Positions 31,651 through 42,172 of a stretch of DNA of 64,000 nucleotides are shown in pieces. Numbering within the stretch: position 1 is the first letter of the stretch; each line of letters opens with the position of its first letter. The stretch comes from Proteles cristata cristata. Taxonomy: Eukaryota > Chordata > Mammalia > Carnivora > Hyaenidae. The notes under the pieces were generated by a model. That model saw only the letters and a program-made list of their open reading frames with translations. It did not search any database and had not been told where the DNA came from. The stretch spans positions 434,001 through 498,000 of the forward strand of contig JAESUZ010005092.1 in the NCBI GenBank assembly GCA_017311185.1, in the 5' to 3' direction. A program made the translations under genes and the position numbers.

Positions 31651-33160
31651 GTGGAGCAAAGGCCACAGGAAAGGCTTTCAGATTCTAAAGGCTGCTGGTC
31701 CCCACCTGCAGTAGGTACCCTTCACCATGTGCTACTGATTTTATCAAACAAAACAATTTTTGCCCTCGATTTTAACAGAAAGAGCCTTGGATGAGCTCTC
31801 TAAGGTTCAGTCTTGGAATGCCAAGTGCCACACCACAAGACACTACACAAAAAAATTGGTCCAGGTAACATCACTTGCTTGATCACCTGCCATGATATGA
31901 CTCGGTCACACATGACTTCATTTTTCTCCTATTCTAGAATGCAACAAACTTCTGTTGGGTTTGAGGGGGTAGAGCGACATTCCCACATTCTGTCCCTGGA
32001 GTCATTCCCATATGATAGGGCTGAAAAGAGAACAGAATCTGTCTTTAGGATCTGAATGATGCACGAGACAGTGGATGATGCAGGCACAGTGTTCTGTTCC
32101 CATAATGTTTTGTTTCTGGTCTAGTCTTGCAGGAGCCAGCGTATAACAATCCTCTGATTCTGTAATTAGTGTCTCCCCTCAGAAAATACTCATTTCTGGC
32201 ACAGTTAGCATCGAGATTGGATGAGAAACTCAAGACTTTCTCTTTAGCTCCCTGGGCTCAATCTGCTGAGTCCCACCTTCTGGAATTCAAGGGAAAAAGA
32301 GCTCGCATTGTCGCATTGTCGCATTGTCGCATTGTCCTTCTCCTGAATATTCATAACTGTGACCTGCAACTCCATTATTATGTAAATCGTAAAGCAGAAG
32401 AAGAAAGAAATGACTCATCAAAAATCTCTCTGAGAACCTTCATTAGAAATGCAGATCATAGAAATTTCTGGATTCTAGGTGGGCACCTGGAATCTCAGCT
32501 TGTAGTTTTCTTTGGGAGAATATTAAGAAAAAAAAAAGATAAACCATACGTTCCATGTTCCACTGTAGTGAGCAAGAGCAAAGCGACACAGGCATCAAGA
32601 GTAGCTAAGAGCTTCATTTCACACTGAGACAGCAGGGTGCGGTTACCCTGGTGCTCTTACATGGTCGAGCTGTGTGCAGGCCACTCCCACTGGGAGGATG
32701 GGGAAAATGTGCCCTGCAGAGACATGGAGTCCCCACAGCCTACTCTTTCCACCAATTTTCAGTGTTTTCCTGAACAGATTTCCAGCTACAAAACACTCAG
32801 CTGTTGTGTAATAGCTCTGGTTACAGCTGAAAATGTTAGTCATTTCATTATACGCACTCCAAAAAAGGTATATAAAACCTGTTTACAAGGGCAGAGCCGT
32901 AGTTCGGAAAACTGGCTTTAAGAGGTTCTTCCACCTTGCTGTATTTTAATTCTTCAAACCTGCAGCCACAGTCACTTTTTTACAGCTGCTAGCAGAGAAA
33001 CTTATTAAAACACTTGGCTCCAGTGAGTCTTGGTCCCTGCCTCTGCTGGAATGCTGGAAATGGTTACAGCCAGTGATTTGTGCAAGCCCACCAAGAGAAA
33101 CATCACGTTGAAATAATTTCTGTGGATAGGAAGGGGAAGTTAAGGGCAGATGTGGAATGT
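31651..33160. other. No gene recognised; holds the longest open frame of the window
   Basis: The plus-strand frame 32169-32627 (152 codons) crosses the octamer repeat at 32305-32336. It has no recognisable domain, and its composition is unremarkable. I treat it as chance, with a small reservation noted under findings. Confidence 0.5.
32305..32336. repeat. Perfect octamer tandem repeat (GCATTGTC)4
   Basis: Four exact tandem copies of the 8-bp unit GCATTGTC, one CpG at each unit junction. Confidence 0.98.
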
Positions 33161-33164
33161 AAGC

Positions 33165-33385
33165 CATGCGATGCTGTGATGGAGAGGATGGGTGTTGGAG
33201 TCCAAGTGAGCGGGAATCCTGGTGTTGCCTCTGAACCCCAGCATGAACAGGTCCCTTGGCTTCTCAAAGTCAATGGGTGCCCATCTGCACACGGAGACAA
33301 TAATGGTACCTACCACATAGAATCTGGTGGGAATTCAATGAGACATGTCAGTACCCGTTAAAACTTAGGTATTATTACTGTTGTT
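33165..33385 (+). repeat. MIR
   Basis: GGTGTTGGAGTCCAAGTGAG, AGGTCCCTTGGCTTCTCAAA, CACACGGAGACAATAATGGT, ACCTACCACATAGAATCTGG and a TATTATTACTGTTG end follow MIR order. Confidence 0.72.
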
Positions 33386-33790
33386 GAATTAATATCGTTA
33401 TCTTTTTTGCATCAGAGCAGGGTTCTGGAATCTGGCAGAATGAAATTTTACAACCATATCTCCCTATTATAATCACTTACTTTTTAAAAAACAGTTTAGT
33501 GAGGTATCTTTGATATATAAAAATTGTGTATATTTAAGGTGTATGACTGGATGTTTTGATACATGTATATATTATGAAATGATCACCATAATCAAGCTAA
33601 ATAATTTATCCATCAACTCTACATAGTTGTCATTTTTTGGAGGATGTGTCTGCATGTTGAGAAGATTTAAGACTTAGCAAATTTCAAGTGCACAATGCAG
33701 TATTACTAACTATTGTCACCGTGCTGTACATTAGATGCCCAGAACTTGTTCATCTTGCATAACTGAACTTCTCCCAGTTTTTCATTAAAA

Positions 33791-34004
33791 ATTGTTTTTA
33801 AGTTTATTTATTTTGAGAGAGAGAGAGCGAGAGAGCGAGCACAAGTGGGGTAGGGGCAGAGCGAGAGGAAGACAGAATTCCAAGTAGGCTCCATGCAGTC
33901 AGCAAAGAGGCCCACGTGGGGCCTGAATTTATGAACCGTGACATCGTGACCTGAGCCAAGATCAAGAGTCTGACGCTTAGCTGACTGAGCCACCCAGACA
34001 CCCC
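33791..34004 (-). mobile_element. CanSINE nested in L1M
   Basis: A reverse SINE with AAGTTTATTTATTTTGAGAG tail complement, the older GACAGAATTCCAAGTAGG block, and head end GAGCCACCCAGACACCCC. The L1 sequence resumes directly after it. Confidence 0.92.
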
Positions 34005-34248
34005 TGCACCTTTTACCATTTGACCAGCATCTCCTCATTAACCCGTCCTCCTCTGTCTCTTCTCTGAGCCCTGGCAACAACCATCCTAGTCTGCCGTAAA
34101 GTAGTCAGTTTAACTATTTTAGGTTTCACGTGTGAGATCATATAGTATTTGTCTTTCTATGTCTGGCTTATCTCACTCAGCATAGTGTCCTCCTTGTTCC
34201 TTTATCCTCGTTATCACAGATGGGAGGGTTTCCTTGGTAATATTCTAT

Positions 34249-34305
34249 CACGTGTATGTGTGCATGTGTGTGTGTGTGTGTGTGTGCACGTACATGTATG
34301 TGCAT
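34249..34305. repeat. 57-bp alternating purine-pyrimidine (GT-rich) tract
   Basis: An uninterrupted YR alternation includes about 13 GT units. It sits where L1M normally has a short GTGTGTATATA block, so it probably expanded from that seed. Confidence 0.92.
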
Positions 34306-34849
34306 CACATTTTCTTTATCCATTTGCCCATCGACATGTAGGCTGTTTCCATATCTTGATTACTGTGAATAATGCTGCAATACACACGGGGCTGCAGATG
34401 CTCTCTGAGATCCAGATTTCATTTCTTATGAATCTATTCCCAGAAATGGGATTGCTGGATCGCATGGTAGTTCTATTTTTAACATTCTGAGGAACCTCCA
34501 TACTGTTTTCCATGAAACCTGTAAGCATTTTCTTAAGTACAGCAATGGTGAACTCTACATTCTTCTTCATTCTTCCTTCACCAAAGAGGTCCAACAAGAT
34601 TTATCCTACCATTTGGCCTTACCTGTGAACAAGTGAAGGCAGGACCTGGCATACAACTGTCAGCATCCTGCATTAGTGTGTGAGTACCTCCCCGGCACCA
34701 TGTTTGTTAACAGACATTTACCTCAGACTTATTTGGCCCACAGGGGTATCCAGGATTATACTCTTGGGCTGGGTCTGGAAATAACCTTGAGGGACCCACT
34801 TATCCAGTGAGGCACACAATGCCTTGTGCCACATTTCTCACAGGCCACT

Positions 34850-35035
34850 GCAAGGCTGCAAATACTGGAGTCTGGAGAGCTGGGTTTAAGTCCCAAGTAT
34901 TGATGATGTAATGTTGGAGATATTAACCTAAATGCTCTGAGCCTCAGTTTTCTCATCTAAAAAATGGAAATTACATTATTATTTATTTCAAAGATATTTT
35001 CATGAAGACTAAAAGATGTTAACAGAAAAGAGCAT
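34850..35035 (+). repeat. MIR
   Basis: ACTGGAGTCTGGAGAGCTGG, GTTTAAGTCCCAAGTATTGA, TCTGAGCCTCAGTTTTCTCA, TCTAAAAAATGGAAATTACA and ATGAAGACTAAAAGATGTTA follow MIR order. Confidence 0.7.
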
Positions 35036-35192
35036 TACCAACCCTTTTGTATTGATAAACCAAGAAGAGGATTACGTCAAGGTGACTTGTTATTACTTTT
35101 GGTAAGCAGGTCATGACTGTCTGATCAGTTCCCTATATTATAAGAAGTCTGATGGTTTCTGTGGCCAAAGATGGCCAAGATACACCTAAAAA

Positions 35193-35388
35193 TATCTGTT
35201 GTATTTCCTTTTTTAAAGTTTATTTATTTTGACAAAGAGAGAGAGGCAAAAAGAGAGAGAATCCCAAGCAGGGACTGTCAGTGCAGAGCCCGACATGCTG
35301 CTCAAACCCATGAACCATGAGATCATGACCAAGAGTTGGAGGCCCAACCGACTCAGCTACCCAGGTGCCCTTATTTGTTGTATTTCTT
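35193..35388 (-). mobile_element. CanSINE with 17-bp duplication, internally shortened
   Basis: Reverse SINE (35210-35371), about 160 bp instead of about 210. The CT-rich/central part is reduced and the GAATCCCAAGCAGGG block is the older subtype. Flanks TATCTGTTGTATTTCCT (35193-35209) and TATTTGTTGTATTTCTT (35372-35388) differ at two positions. Confidence 0.94.
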
Positions 35389-35940
35389 ACTTAAATGTCA
35401 GAGCAGTGGATTGGCTGAAGATAGGGTGTGACGGCGAGAGGCAGGGCCTCCTTGCATAGGGCCATGCTGGACTACATGGCTATGAAAAGGCAAGTGAGCC
35501 AGGAAGACAGCAAGGCTCACTTACTTCTGATTTATTGGAACTGAACTTCTTTACATTTTTCTTCCTTCCTTACAGACATATCCCATTTCATCCTCAGGTT
35601 CTTTTCAAATCCCATTCCTGGAAACCCTTTCTCCTCTAGTCTCTTGAAACGTTTTGGACTTAGCACTCATCAAGTATTAATTTTTAAATTTTAAATTAAA
35701 TTTTAAATAATTTTAAAAGGCTTTTAGGGGACTCAGTACTGACCCCACGAAATTAGACCTTCCTATTTGGAGCCATCCCATTAAGGAGAAGCTCAATCCC
35801 AGCCAGAATGGCAATGCTCATGGCCTCACCCATCTAGAGGCCTCATTTGTAGCTTTCTCTTGTTTTCTTCTCTGAAACACCCAGCAAATTGCGTGGATGG
35901 AAGTCTGGCTGCAAGCACTAGTTAGGGGAGTCGGTCAAGT
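35389..35940. other. No gene or named repeat recognised
   Basis: Unassigned DNA with a low-complexity A/T patch near 35678-35720 (TTTTAAATTTTAAATTAAA type). Confidence 0.5.
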
Positions 35941-35945
35941 ATGCA

Positions 35946-35983
35946 GTGTGTGTGTGTGAGTGTGTGTGTGTGTGTGTGTGTGT
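35946..35983. repeat. (GT)n microsatellite abutting a SINE fragment
   Basis: GT repeat of about 18 units with one GA interruption. Confidence 0.95.
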
Positions 35984-36059
35984 ATCCACAACCCTGAGAT
36001 CAAGACCTGAGCTGAGATTAAGGGTTGGAACTTAACTGACTGAGCCACCCAGGCACCCC
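35984..36059 (-). mobile_element. CanSINE head fragment only
   Basis: Only the tRNA-like 5' part remains (ATCAAGACCTGAGCTGAG to GAGCCACCCAGGCACCCC). The 3' half and A-tail are absent and a GT repeat stands at the break. Confidence 0.9.
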
Positions 36060-36599
36060 TTCAGTATATATTTTGATGGCATGGAGGAAGCAGGCCTCCT
36101 ATTTCATGCTGCAGATCTGCAAGGGTAGCTGTCTGAGTGGAAAAGCTGGCCGGTATGGGGTTGCTGGCCACTGTCTGCACGCCACACTTATTGCTCTGAG
36201 AGATGGTCTGGAGGATGGATGCACTCCCCAACACTAGCTGCCCCAAACAGTTCCTTGTGACCTTGACTTCGGAGGACCAGCCACAAGTAGGTTTCCTCTG
36301 CCTCCTTGACTTTTATCCATGCAGCAGAAACATGCTAAAGACTTGTAATGATATATATGCCAATAACAGCATAGCAGCTATTGAGTGCTCTACCCCATTA
36401 AAATCTTGGGGTGGCGGTGGTGCTATTCAGAATATAAGTCCCAGTAACAGCCATCCTGATGGGCGGAGGTTTGGAAAAAAAGAAATAAAGACTGAGAATG
36501 GGACCAAGAGACATTGTGCTAGGTACCTGATTTACTCTCCCTCTCTACTCCCCACTACTTGTGATTAAGCCAAGCACAGACACTATACTTTTTGAAATT
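36060..36599. other. No gene or named repeat recognised
   Basis: The plus frame 36203-36568 (121 codons) and the minus frame 36061-36246 overlap at one end, and neither shows a recognisable domain. Confidence 0.5.
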
Positions 36600-37255
36600 T
36601 TAATATAAAACACGTCCCATGCCCTATATGAAGCTATTGCCACTCCGCTTCAAATCTAGCTTTCCACACGTTGTTTTGTGAGTTTGGGGCCAAGACTCTG
36701 CAAACCACATTCTGTTTGTGCTGGCTGCAGCCATGCCAGGTTCTTCCAGGAGGAGGCGCTCTCAGAGCCTGGGAGCCCTAGGAGAGCCGAGGTCCCAGGT
36801 CCGCTGGGTGCTCCTGCCAACATGCTGGGGGCCTCCTTTGCTTTCTTTGCTTCAGCAACAGCAGTTCCATCTGGTAATGGCAATTTAATCGAATTTGCAG
36901 TTTTCCCAACATCACAGAACCAGCCTCATGGCGACCCTTCAGAGATATCAGCACCATCCAGCCTCCTCAGTGGTTGGGTCCTCTCAGTGAAGAGATGTGA
37001 ACCCTGGCCAAACAACTCCCATTTCTCAGAGCTCTAAGTTTCAGCCATATCAGCCACGCTTCTAGGTTTCACTCTTATTTTCCCTGCCTTAGAACTGTTG
37101 TGCGCTCCATAAAACTGTTGGCTCTATGATACCTTTGTGCTATCTCTTTGCCTTTCCAGATATGCAAGACCTAGTTAACTCTATTTTACACTAAGTTCTC
37201 TCTGTTAAAATACTTGGTGTGGTTTCTGTCTCTGGATTGGACTCTGACAGATGCA
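36600..37255 (+). mobile_element. Possible old LTR relic
   Basis: The right end, ACTTGGTGTGGTTTCTGTCT followed by a TGGATTGGACTCTGACAGAT block, and an AGGAGGAGGCGCTCTCAGAG block near 36748 resemble old mammalian ERVL-type LTRs. The GC-rich middle gives the frame 36678-37037 (119 codons), which I do not regard as a gene. Confidence 0.35.
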
Positions 37256-39164
37256 TCCCTTTCGCTCTCTGGCACGCCTGGCAGTGAGGGCTCACAGCAT
37301 TTCTTTTTAATCAAAGACCCAATGCATGCTTTGTGGGTTGTCTGTTGAAAGCCCGTGAGAGACAGCTGATATTTGAGAGGGATAATCTAGGAACGATAGT
37401 AACTATTCATACCAGAAAAGTCTCCATTTTTCGTTAAACCAGAGCACCTAAAGCCACAAGCTGGGATCATGGAGGTACATAACTCTCTCCCAGGACTACT
37501 GGGGATATTAAGTGAGATAGCCATATAAAGCACTCAGCAGATTATAAGTAGACAACTGTGTGTGTGGGCAAATGCTTTTTTAAGCAGAACAAATTATTAT
37601 GCTGTTTCCTGAAAAGTTGTCACAAGAAGGCACACTGTTGTTATGTGGGGATTTAGGAAAACAAAATTGGAAGCTGTATCCCTTTGCCTGTTTTCACTGT
37701 ACAAAATTAGCAGGAATAAAAGGAGACTGCTGATATTCCTTTTAGCTCAGAGAAGAGAGAGGGCTTAAAGAGACTTAAGTCTCTTTAATAATAGTCAGAG
37801 ATCTGAAGTAGATGAGAAATATGGCATGTTTTCCACAGCCCAAGAGGTCAGACAAAGGCTGGCAGGGGAAAAAGAAGAATTTTTGCTTAAGATAAACAGG
37901 AATTTGATAAAAGTGAGAAATATCCAGAGGCCGACTGCCCGGGGAAGCAGTGAGTTCCCCATCAGATGAGGTGACTAATCAAAGGTGGTTTCTGCTAGGC
38001 TGAGAGAGAGGCTTTGAGCAGCAGTGGAGATACTTGTGAAAGTTCTTTTCAAACCCAAAGCCTCTGGTTTTAGTCTAAGTTTTCTAGATTCACAGGTTAA
38101 AATTGCAAAGGTTGAAAAATAATGAGGATGTGAGAGAGAAAAAGAAAAGTTGAAGAGATGCAAAATACAAGGTTAGAAAGGCATCAGGAAAGCCCACACC
38201 TGTGAAAAAAATCCCTTTTTTCCCCTCTATATTATTTTAAACCCACTGAGTTGGAAAAAAATGAGAAATAGGTCATGATATGTGTGTTTTTTTTTTAAAT
38301 GAGATGATTTGGGTCAATTTTCCATATACCAATTTTACATGCTATTGTTTCAAAGGCGACTTTTGGCATAGCAACGAGAGAACATAATAAAAAAAATCAT
38401 GGAAAAAAGTTGCAATCAATGTAGAATAAGCCTTTGAAAATTAGCTAATTAATCTGGCTTTGCTTTGTTTCCTCATATCAGGGGACTTGATTTACATAAA
38501 AGAAGACTAATGTGAACAATGAATGGACACACAGAAAATAAGAGCTGAATAAAAGATTGCTTATGTATATGACTAGACACTTCAAACACTCATGGTGATA
38601 TGATGAATCACTAAAGGCTACATCTAAAAAGAACTCCAAAACCATGGCTTTCTTCAAACAAACTATAATGAATTCTACAAGGTTAGAAAAGGTCCAAAAT
38701 AGAGCTGCAAGACTTCATATGTGGTCCGCCATATACAACAGCTACCTTATTCCTATTGGCACTACTTCTTCCTTGATTCTCTCACAGTCACAACCAGGAT
38801 CAATGAGTGGACAAAAACACTGAAGTAATTTCAACTCTGAAGAAGTTTTCATGGGGTCTGATCTGCAAGAAGGAGGTATCACGTGCCAGGAAAGGTAGTC
38901 AAGCTGAAGTTAGAAGACTACCTGAATCTAGAATCCGTCGAAGTTACTTGCATTGAGATTCTTAGGTTGTTTAGCAAGTAGTGCTGTGAGCAAGAACATG
39001 TTACAGTAGTCATTTACAGTTTCGATTCATTCAGATTAGAGATTTTTTTTTTTTTTATAAAACCAGCACTTAACAGGACGCCATTGTGTTTTGGCCCCAA
39101 CCCTAACACCATCCCCACTTCCAGGTGTGCCATTTTGTTCCAAAAGATACAGGATGTTTTATAC
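37256..39164. other. No gene; short MIR end and a perfect palindrome
   Basis: A MIR 3' block (GGGGATATTAAGTGAGATAG, ATATAAAGCACTCAGCAGAT, about 37480-37550) is visible. The rest is AT-rich, unassigned DNA with a 24-bp perfect palindrome at 37765-37788. Confidence 0.5.
37765..37788. repeat. 24-bp perfect palindrome
   Basis: TTAAAGAGACTT at 37765-37776 is followed immediately by its exact complement at 37777-37788, with no spacer. Confidence 0.98.
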
Positions 39165-39515
39165 TGAAATATAAAACAAAATACCATAGATTGGATGGCT
39201 TAAAACAATATAAACTTCTTTTCTCACCATTTTGGAGGCTGGAAGTCTGAGGTCAGGGAGCCGGCCTAGTCAGGTTCTGAGGTGGGCTCTCTCCCTGTGG
39301 TCACGGGTCCTTTCCTCAGCTCATGTGTGTGGAGACAGTGTGAGCTCTCTGGTGTCTCTTCTTATAAGGCGCTAATCTGACCAGGAGGGCTCCACCCTCA
39401 TATATTCATCTAACCCTAATTACCACCCAAATGCCTCATCTCCAAATACCACCTCGCTGGGAGTTAGAGTGTCAACATATGAATTTTGGGGAAAACACAA
39501 ACACTCATTCCACAG
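39165..39515 (-). mobile_element. MLT1-type MaLR LTR, near full length
   Basis: Reverse order of MLT1 blocks: ACAAAATACCATAGATTGGA, TGGCTTAAAACAATATAAAC, TTTGGAGGCTGGAAGTCTGA, a GTCTCTTCTTATAAGGCGCT block, GGGCTCCACCCTCATATATT, CATATGAATTTTGGGGAAAA and CACAAACACTCATTCCACAG. Solitary LTR of an ancient element; no internal region seen. Confidence 0.85.
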
Positions 39516-39554
39516 AGAAACTTAAGTGTGAAGCAAAGGTATGCCAACTAAGGA

Positions 39555-39750
39555 GCTGTGTGACTTTGGCCACATTGTTAATTTAAATATCAGATGAATT
39601 TAGAAAACAGAAACCCCAACAATTCCTTCCTGACAAAGGTGTTGTGGAGATTAAATGAGTCAATAAACACAAAACACATTTCTCATACAAATAGTGCAAG
39701 AGATTTTAGTTGCTATTCCTTATCTTGTTATTAGCATTATTGCCATTAAT
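39555..39750 (+). repeat. MIR
   Basis: AGGAGCTGTGTGACTTTGGC, CCTGACAAAGGTGTTGTGGA, GATTAAATGAGTCAATAAAC and a TTGTTATTAGCATTATTGCC end follow MIR order with a divergent middle. Confidence 0.65.
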
Positions 39751-40049
39751 TCAGATGGTACAAAGTTGATTCTGAAAGTTGATCCATGTGTGTTCTCTGT
39801 CCTTGCCTCACTTTGCTAATTATGATGTGGACTTGAATTTACCTCACTTTGTGCAGAAGGCTACCTCGCATTATCCCCATTGAGTTAGTCAGATGGTACC
39901 TATTTTGCTCTCTCAAGACTAAGCCTACACTTATGAGCAGACAGCTTTTTCACTGCATTATGAATGCAGTTTTGATCTTCATCACACCAGCTAGACTGTG
40001 GGCACCTGGAAGGATTACCCAGAGGTTGCCAAACTTCAGCATTAAGGTT

Positions 40050-40725
40050 AAGGGCACAGTGTTTTTCCTAAGACTGACATCACTTCCGAGACCAGCCACA
40101 GGTTCAGGGGCCCTTGAGCCATCATCACTTCTGACTAGCTGGCTACATATTCAGGGTATCCTCACAGATTCCTTCAGGCTTGATAACTCACTAGAACAAA
40201 TCACAGAACTCGGGAAAGCACTGTACTTATGCTTAGAAAACAAATCAGGAACCATCCAAAGAAGAGACACATAGGGTAAAGTCTGGGAGGGTTCTAATGA
40301 GAAGCTCCCATCATCCTTGGGACGCATTACCTTCATGGTATGTCAGTGTGAGATGACATACAGAATGCAGCCAAACCCGAATGCTTACCTGAACTTTGGT
40401 GCCTAGAGTTTTTACTGAGGTTTCATTATACCTGCAAAATTGATTGAATCATTGGCTACATGACTGTACTCAGTCTCTAGCTCTTCTTCCCTTCTCAGTG
40501 TTGGGCTGATATCAAGTGGATCAAAGCCAATCACATGACTGGTTTTTCTGGCATAGCCAGCTCCCATCCTGGGTCTCCACATTAGCATAAACTATCAGGT
40601 GCAGGTGTGTGGTCCAAGATGTCTACTATGAATAACAAAGACACTCAGGAACTTCCAAGGGTTTAGTGGTTACCTCCCTGGAATGTGGGGCAAAGGTCAG
40701 CCAAATTCTTTATTACACAGGGATA
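40050..40725 (-). mobile_element. MLT2-type ERVL LTR relic
   Basis: Reverse order of MLT2 blocks: CATATTCAGGGTATCCTCAC, GATTCCTTCAGGCTTGATAA, CAGAACTCGGGAAAGCACTG, GAGGTTTCATTATACC, TTGATTGAATCATTGGCTAC, AGCCAATCACATGACTGGTT, CACATTAGCATAAACTATCA and GAATAACAAAGACACTCAGG. The frame 39849-40274 runs into it and is not a gene. Confidence 0.8.
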
Positions 40726-40744
40726 GAGATTATCCGGAGTGCTT

Positions 40745-40795
40745 AGTAGGGTACATGGTAGGTGGTCAGTAAATATTTGCTGACTAAAAAACAGA
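40745..40795 (+). repeat. LINE-2 3' tail fragment
   Basis: GGTACATGGTAGGTGGTCAG and TAAATATTTGCTGAC match the end of L2 (AGTAGGTGCTCAATAAATATTTG). Confidence 0.5.
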
Positions 40796-41340
40796 ATAAG
40801 AAGTGAAAGTCAAAACAAGGCTACTGTTTTAACCCTACAGGGGAAAAAAAAGAATTGGACAATTACCTTTATTTTGAGGGGTAGTTTATTTCTGGTGTTT
40901 GAGGCTCTCACATCCCTTATTCCATTTCCTCTTCTACTTTCTTCTATTTTCACTGAGTTTTTCCCACTATCGCCATCCTTTACTACCGTGAAACTGACTT
41001 TGAGTTCCTCCTTAAAACTCTGGCTTTGCCTTTCACAACTTTTCAATGGGATTTTTACAGTGCTCAGAGCTAAGGAAGTGAGGCAGAAAACACCATGCAA
41101 GAAAATGAGGTTCCTCCCCCAGCAGCAGAAGTGTCTTGATGCATGACAGCATTTCAATCCTGGCACTCTCTCCTCTCTGAGTTATATTAATGTCACTCCA
41201 GTTGCCACTCCATTACTTATTATTAGTTAAATCAATAAGCAACCTGCAGTTCTGGCACTTACTGCCTGTCAAACTGAGGCACGCCAGTGGAGCTGTTAAC
41301 ACAAACCAGTATTTCAGGTGTCAAACAGGCCCACTGGTTC
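40796..41340. other. No gene or named repeat recognised
   Basis: The frames 40810-41166 minus and 40874-41146 plus lie antisense to one another and lack recognisable domains. Confidence 0.5.
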
Positions 41341-41342
<2 letters not shown>

Positions 41343-41402
<60 letters not shown>

Positions 41403-41413
41403 CAGAGAGACAA

Positions 41414-41444
<31 letters not shown>
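41343..41444. repeat. 102-bp (GA)n microsatellite
   Basis: A GA repeat, pure for the first 36 bases (41343-41378), then interrupted by single C positions. It makes arginine/glutamate-rich frames in two phases. Confidence 0.97.
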
Positions 41445-41544
41445 TATCTGAGGTGTGTAGTTTGGTTCAACAAGCAGTTACTGAGTGTCTACTCTTGTGT
41501 CAGATGCCATGCTGGGGAGGCCAGTTTCTTATTTATTTACTTAG

Positions 41545-41760
41545 AAAAAAGTTTTTTAATGTTTATTTTTTGAGAGAGAGACAGAGAGAGCACAAGTTGG
41601 GGAGGGGCAGAGAGAGAGAAGGGGACAGAGGATCTGAGGCAGGCTCTGTGCTGACAGCCTGATGTGGAGCTTGAACTCACAAACCATGAGATCATGACCT
41701 GAGCCAAAGAAGGATGCTTAAATGACTGAGCCACCCAGGAGCCCCTAGAAGGCAGAGTTT
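41545..41760 (-). mobile_element. CanSINE
   Basis: Reverse SINE (about 41559-41745) from AATGTTTATTTTTTGAGAG to head end GAGCCACCCAGGAGCCCC. The flanks TAGAAAAAAGTTTTTT and TAGAAGGCAGAGTTTTTT suggest an imperfect duplication. Confidence 0.92.
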
Positions 41761-41984
41761 TTTGCCTTGAGGAACCTAATGTCTAGGGGACAATGGAGAT
41801 GGGGTACAGGCAGAATGGATTTTCCCTCCTAGGTTCTTTCTACCCAGTAGAAATTCCTCAGGGGCCCTAAGTCACCTTCTGAGGTGTGACTGGTATATTC
41901 AAGATCCGAATTCTTCCACTGCACTCTGGGACTTCTCATCTTGCCTCACTGCTTTACTTTTCCCTCATGGGGAAAAGTTCCCTC

Positions 41985-42118
41985 CCTCCCTTATTACCAT
42001 TCCAGCATACTATCTAATTTGCCTATTTGTTGGCTTGCTCCCTCCCACTAGAATGTAAGCCCCATTTTCATCTTTTATTCATGGCTCGATCTCTAATTCC
42101 TAAATCTATGCTTGGAAT
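41985..42118 (+). repeat. LINE-2 3' end
   Basis: AATTTGCCTATTTGTTGGCT, CCCTCCCACTAGAATGTAAG and CCCCATTTTCATCTTTTATT, then CTAAATCTATGCTTGGAATG, match L2. The expected CTCAATAAATATT tail is replaced by the hexamer array. Confidence 0.65.
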
Positions 42119-42172
42119 GTATCAATATCAATATCAATATCAATATCAATATCAATATCAATATCAATGTGT
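42119..42172. repeat. (ATATCA)n hexanucleotide repeat
   Basis: Eight to nine perfect units. It produces an alternating tyrosine-glutamine frame on the plus strand, which is an artefact of the repeat. Confidence 0.97.

Larger units (their letters stand above)
33485..34515 (-). mobile_element. L1M (mammalian-age) 3' region, split by SINE and GT expansion
   Basis: Reverse-oriented L1 3' untranslated region and ORF2 end: TTGTGTATATTTAAGGTGTA near 33525, GTACATTAGATGCCCAGAAC, then after the SINE (33791-34004) CATCTCCTCATTAACCC, TATGTCTGGCTTATCTCACT, GGCTGTTTCCATATCTTGAT, GAATAATGCTGCAATACACA, ATGGGATTGCTGGATCGCAT and GAACCTCCATACTGTTTTCC. The minus frame 34316-34597 is an ORF2 relic. Both ends are truncated. 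Confidence 0.85.

Noticed and set aside
36678..37037. 119-codon plus frame, GC-rich and proline/serine-rich
   Set aside because: It lies in probable LTR-derived DNA, no domain is recognisable, and an antisense frame overlaps it.
39849..40274. 141-codon plus frame
   Set aside because: Its second half is antisense MLT2 LTR; there is no domain or splice support.
41190..41662. Two long frames rich in arginine and glutamate
   Set aside because: They are translations of the GA microsatellite in two phases, not proteins.
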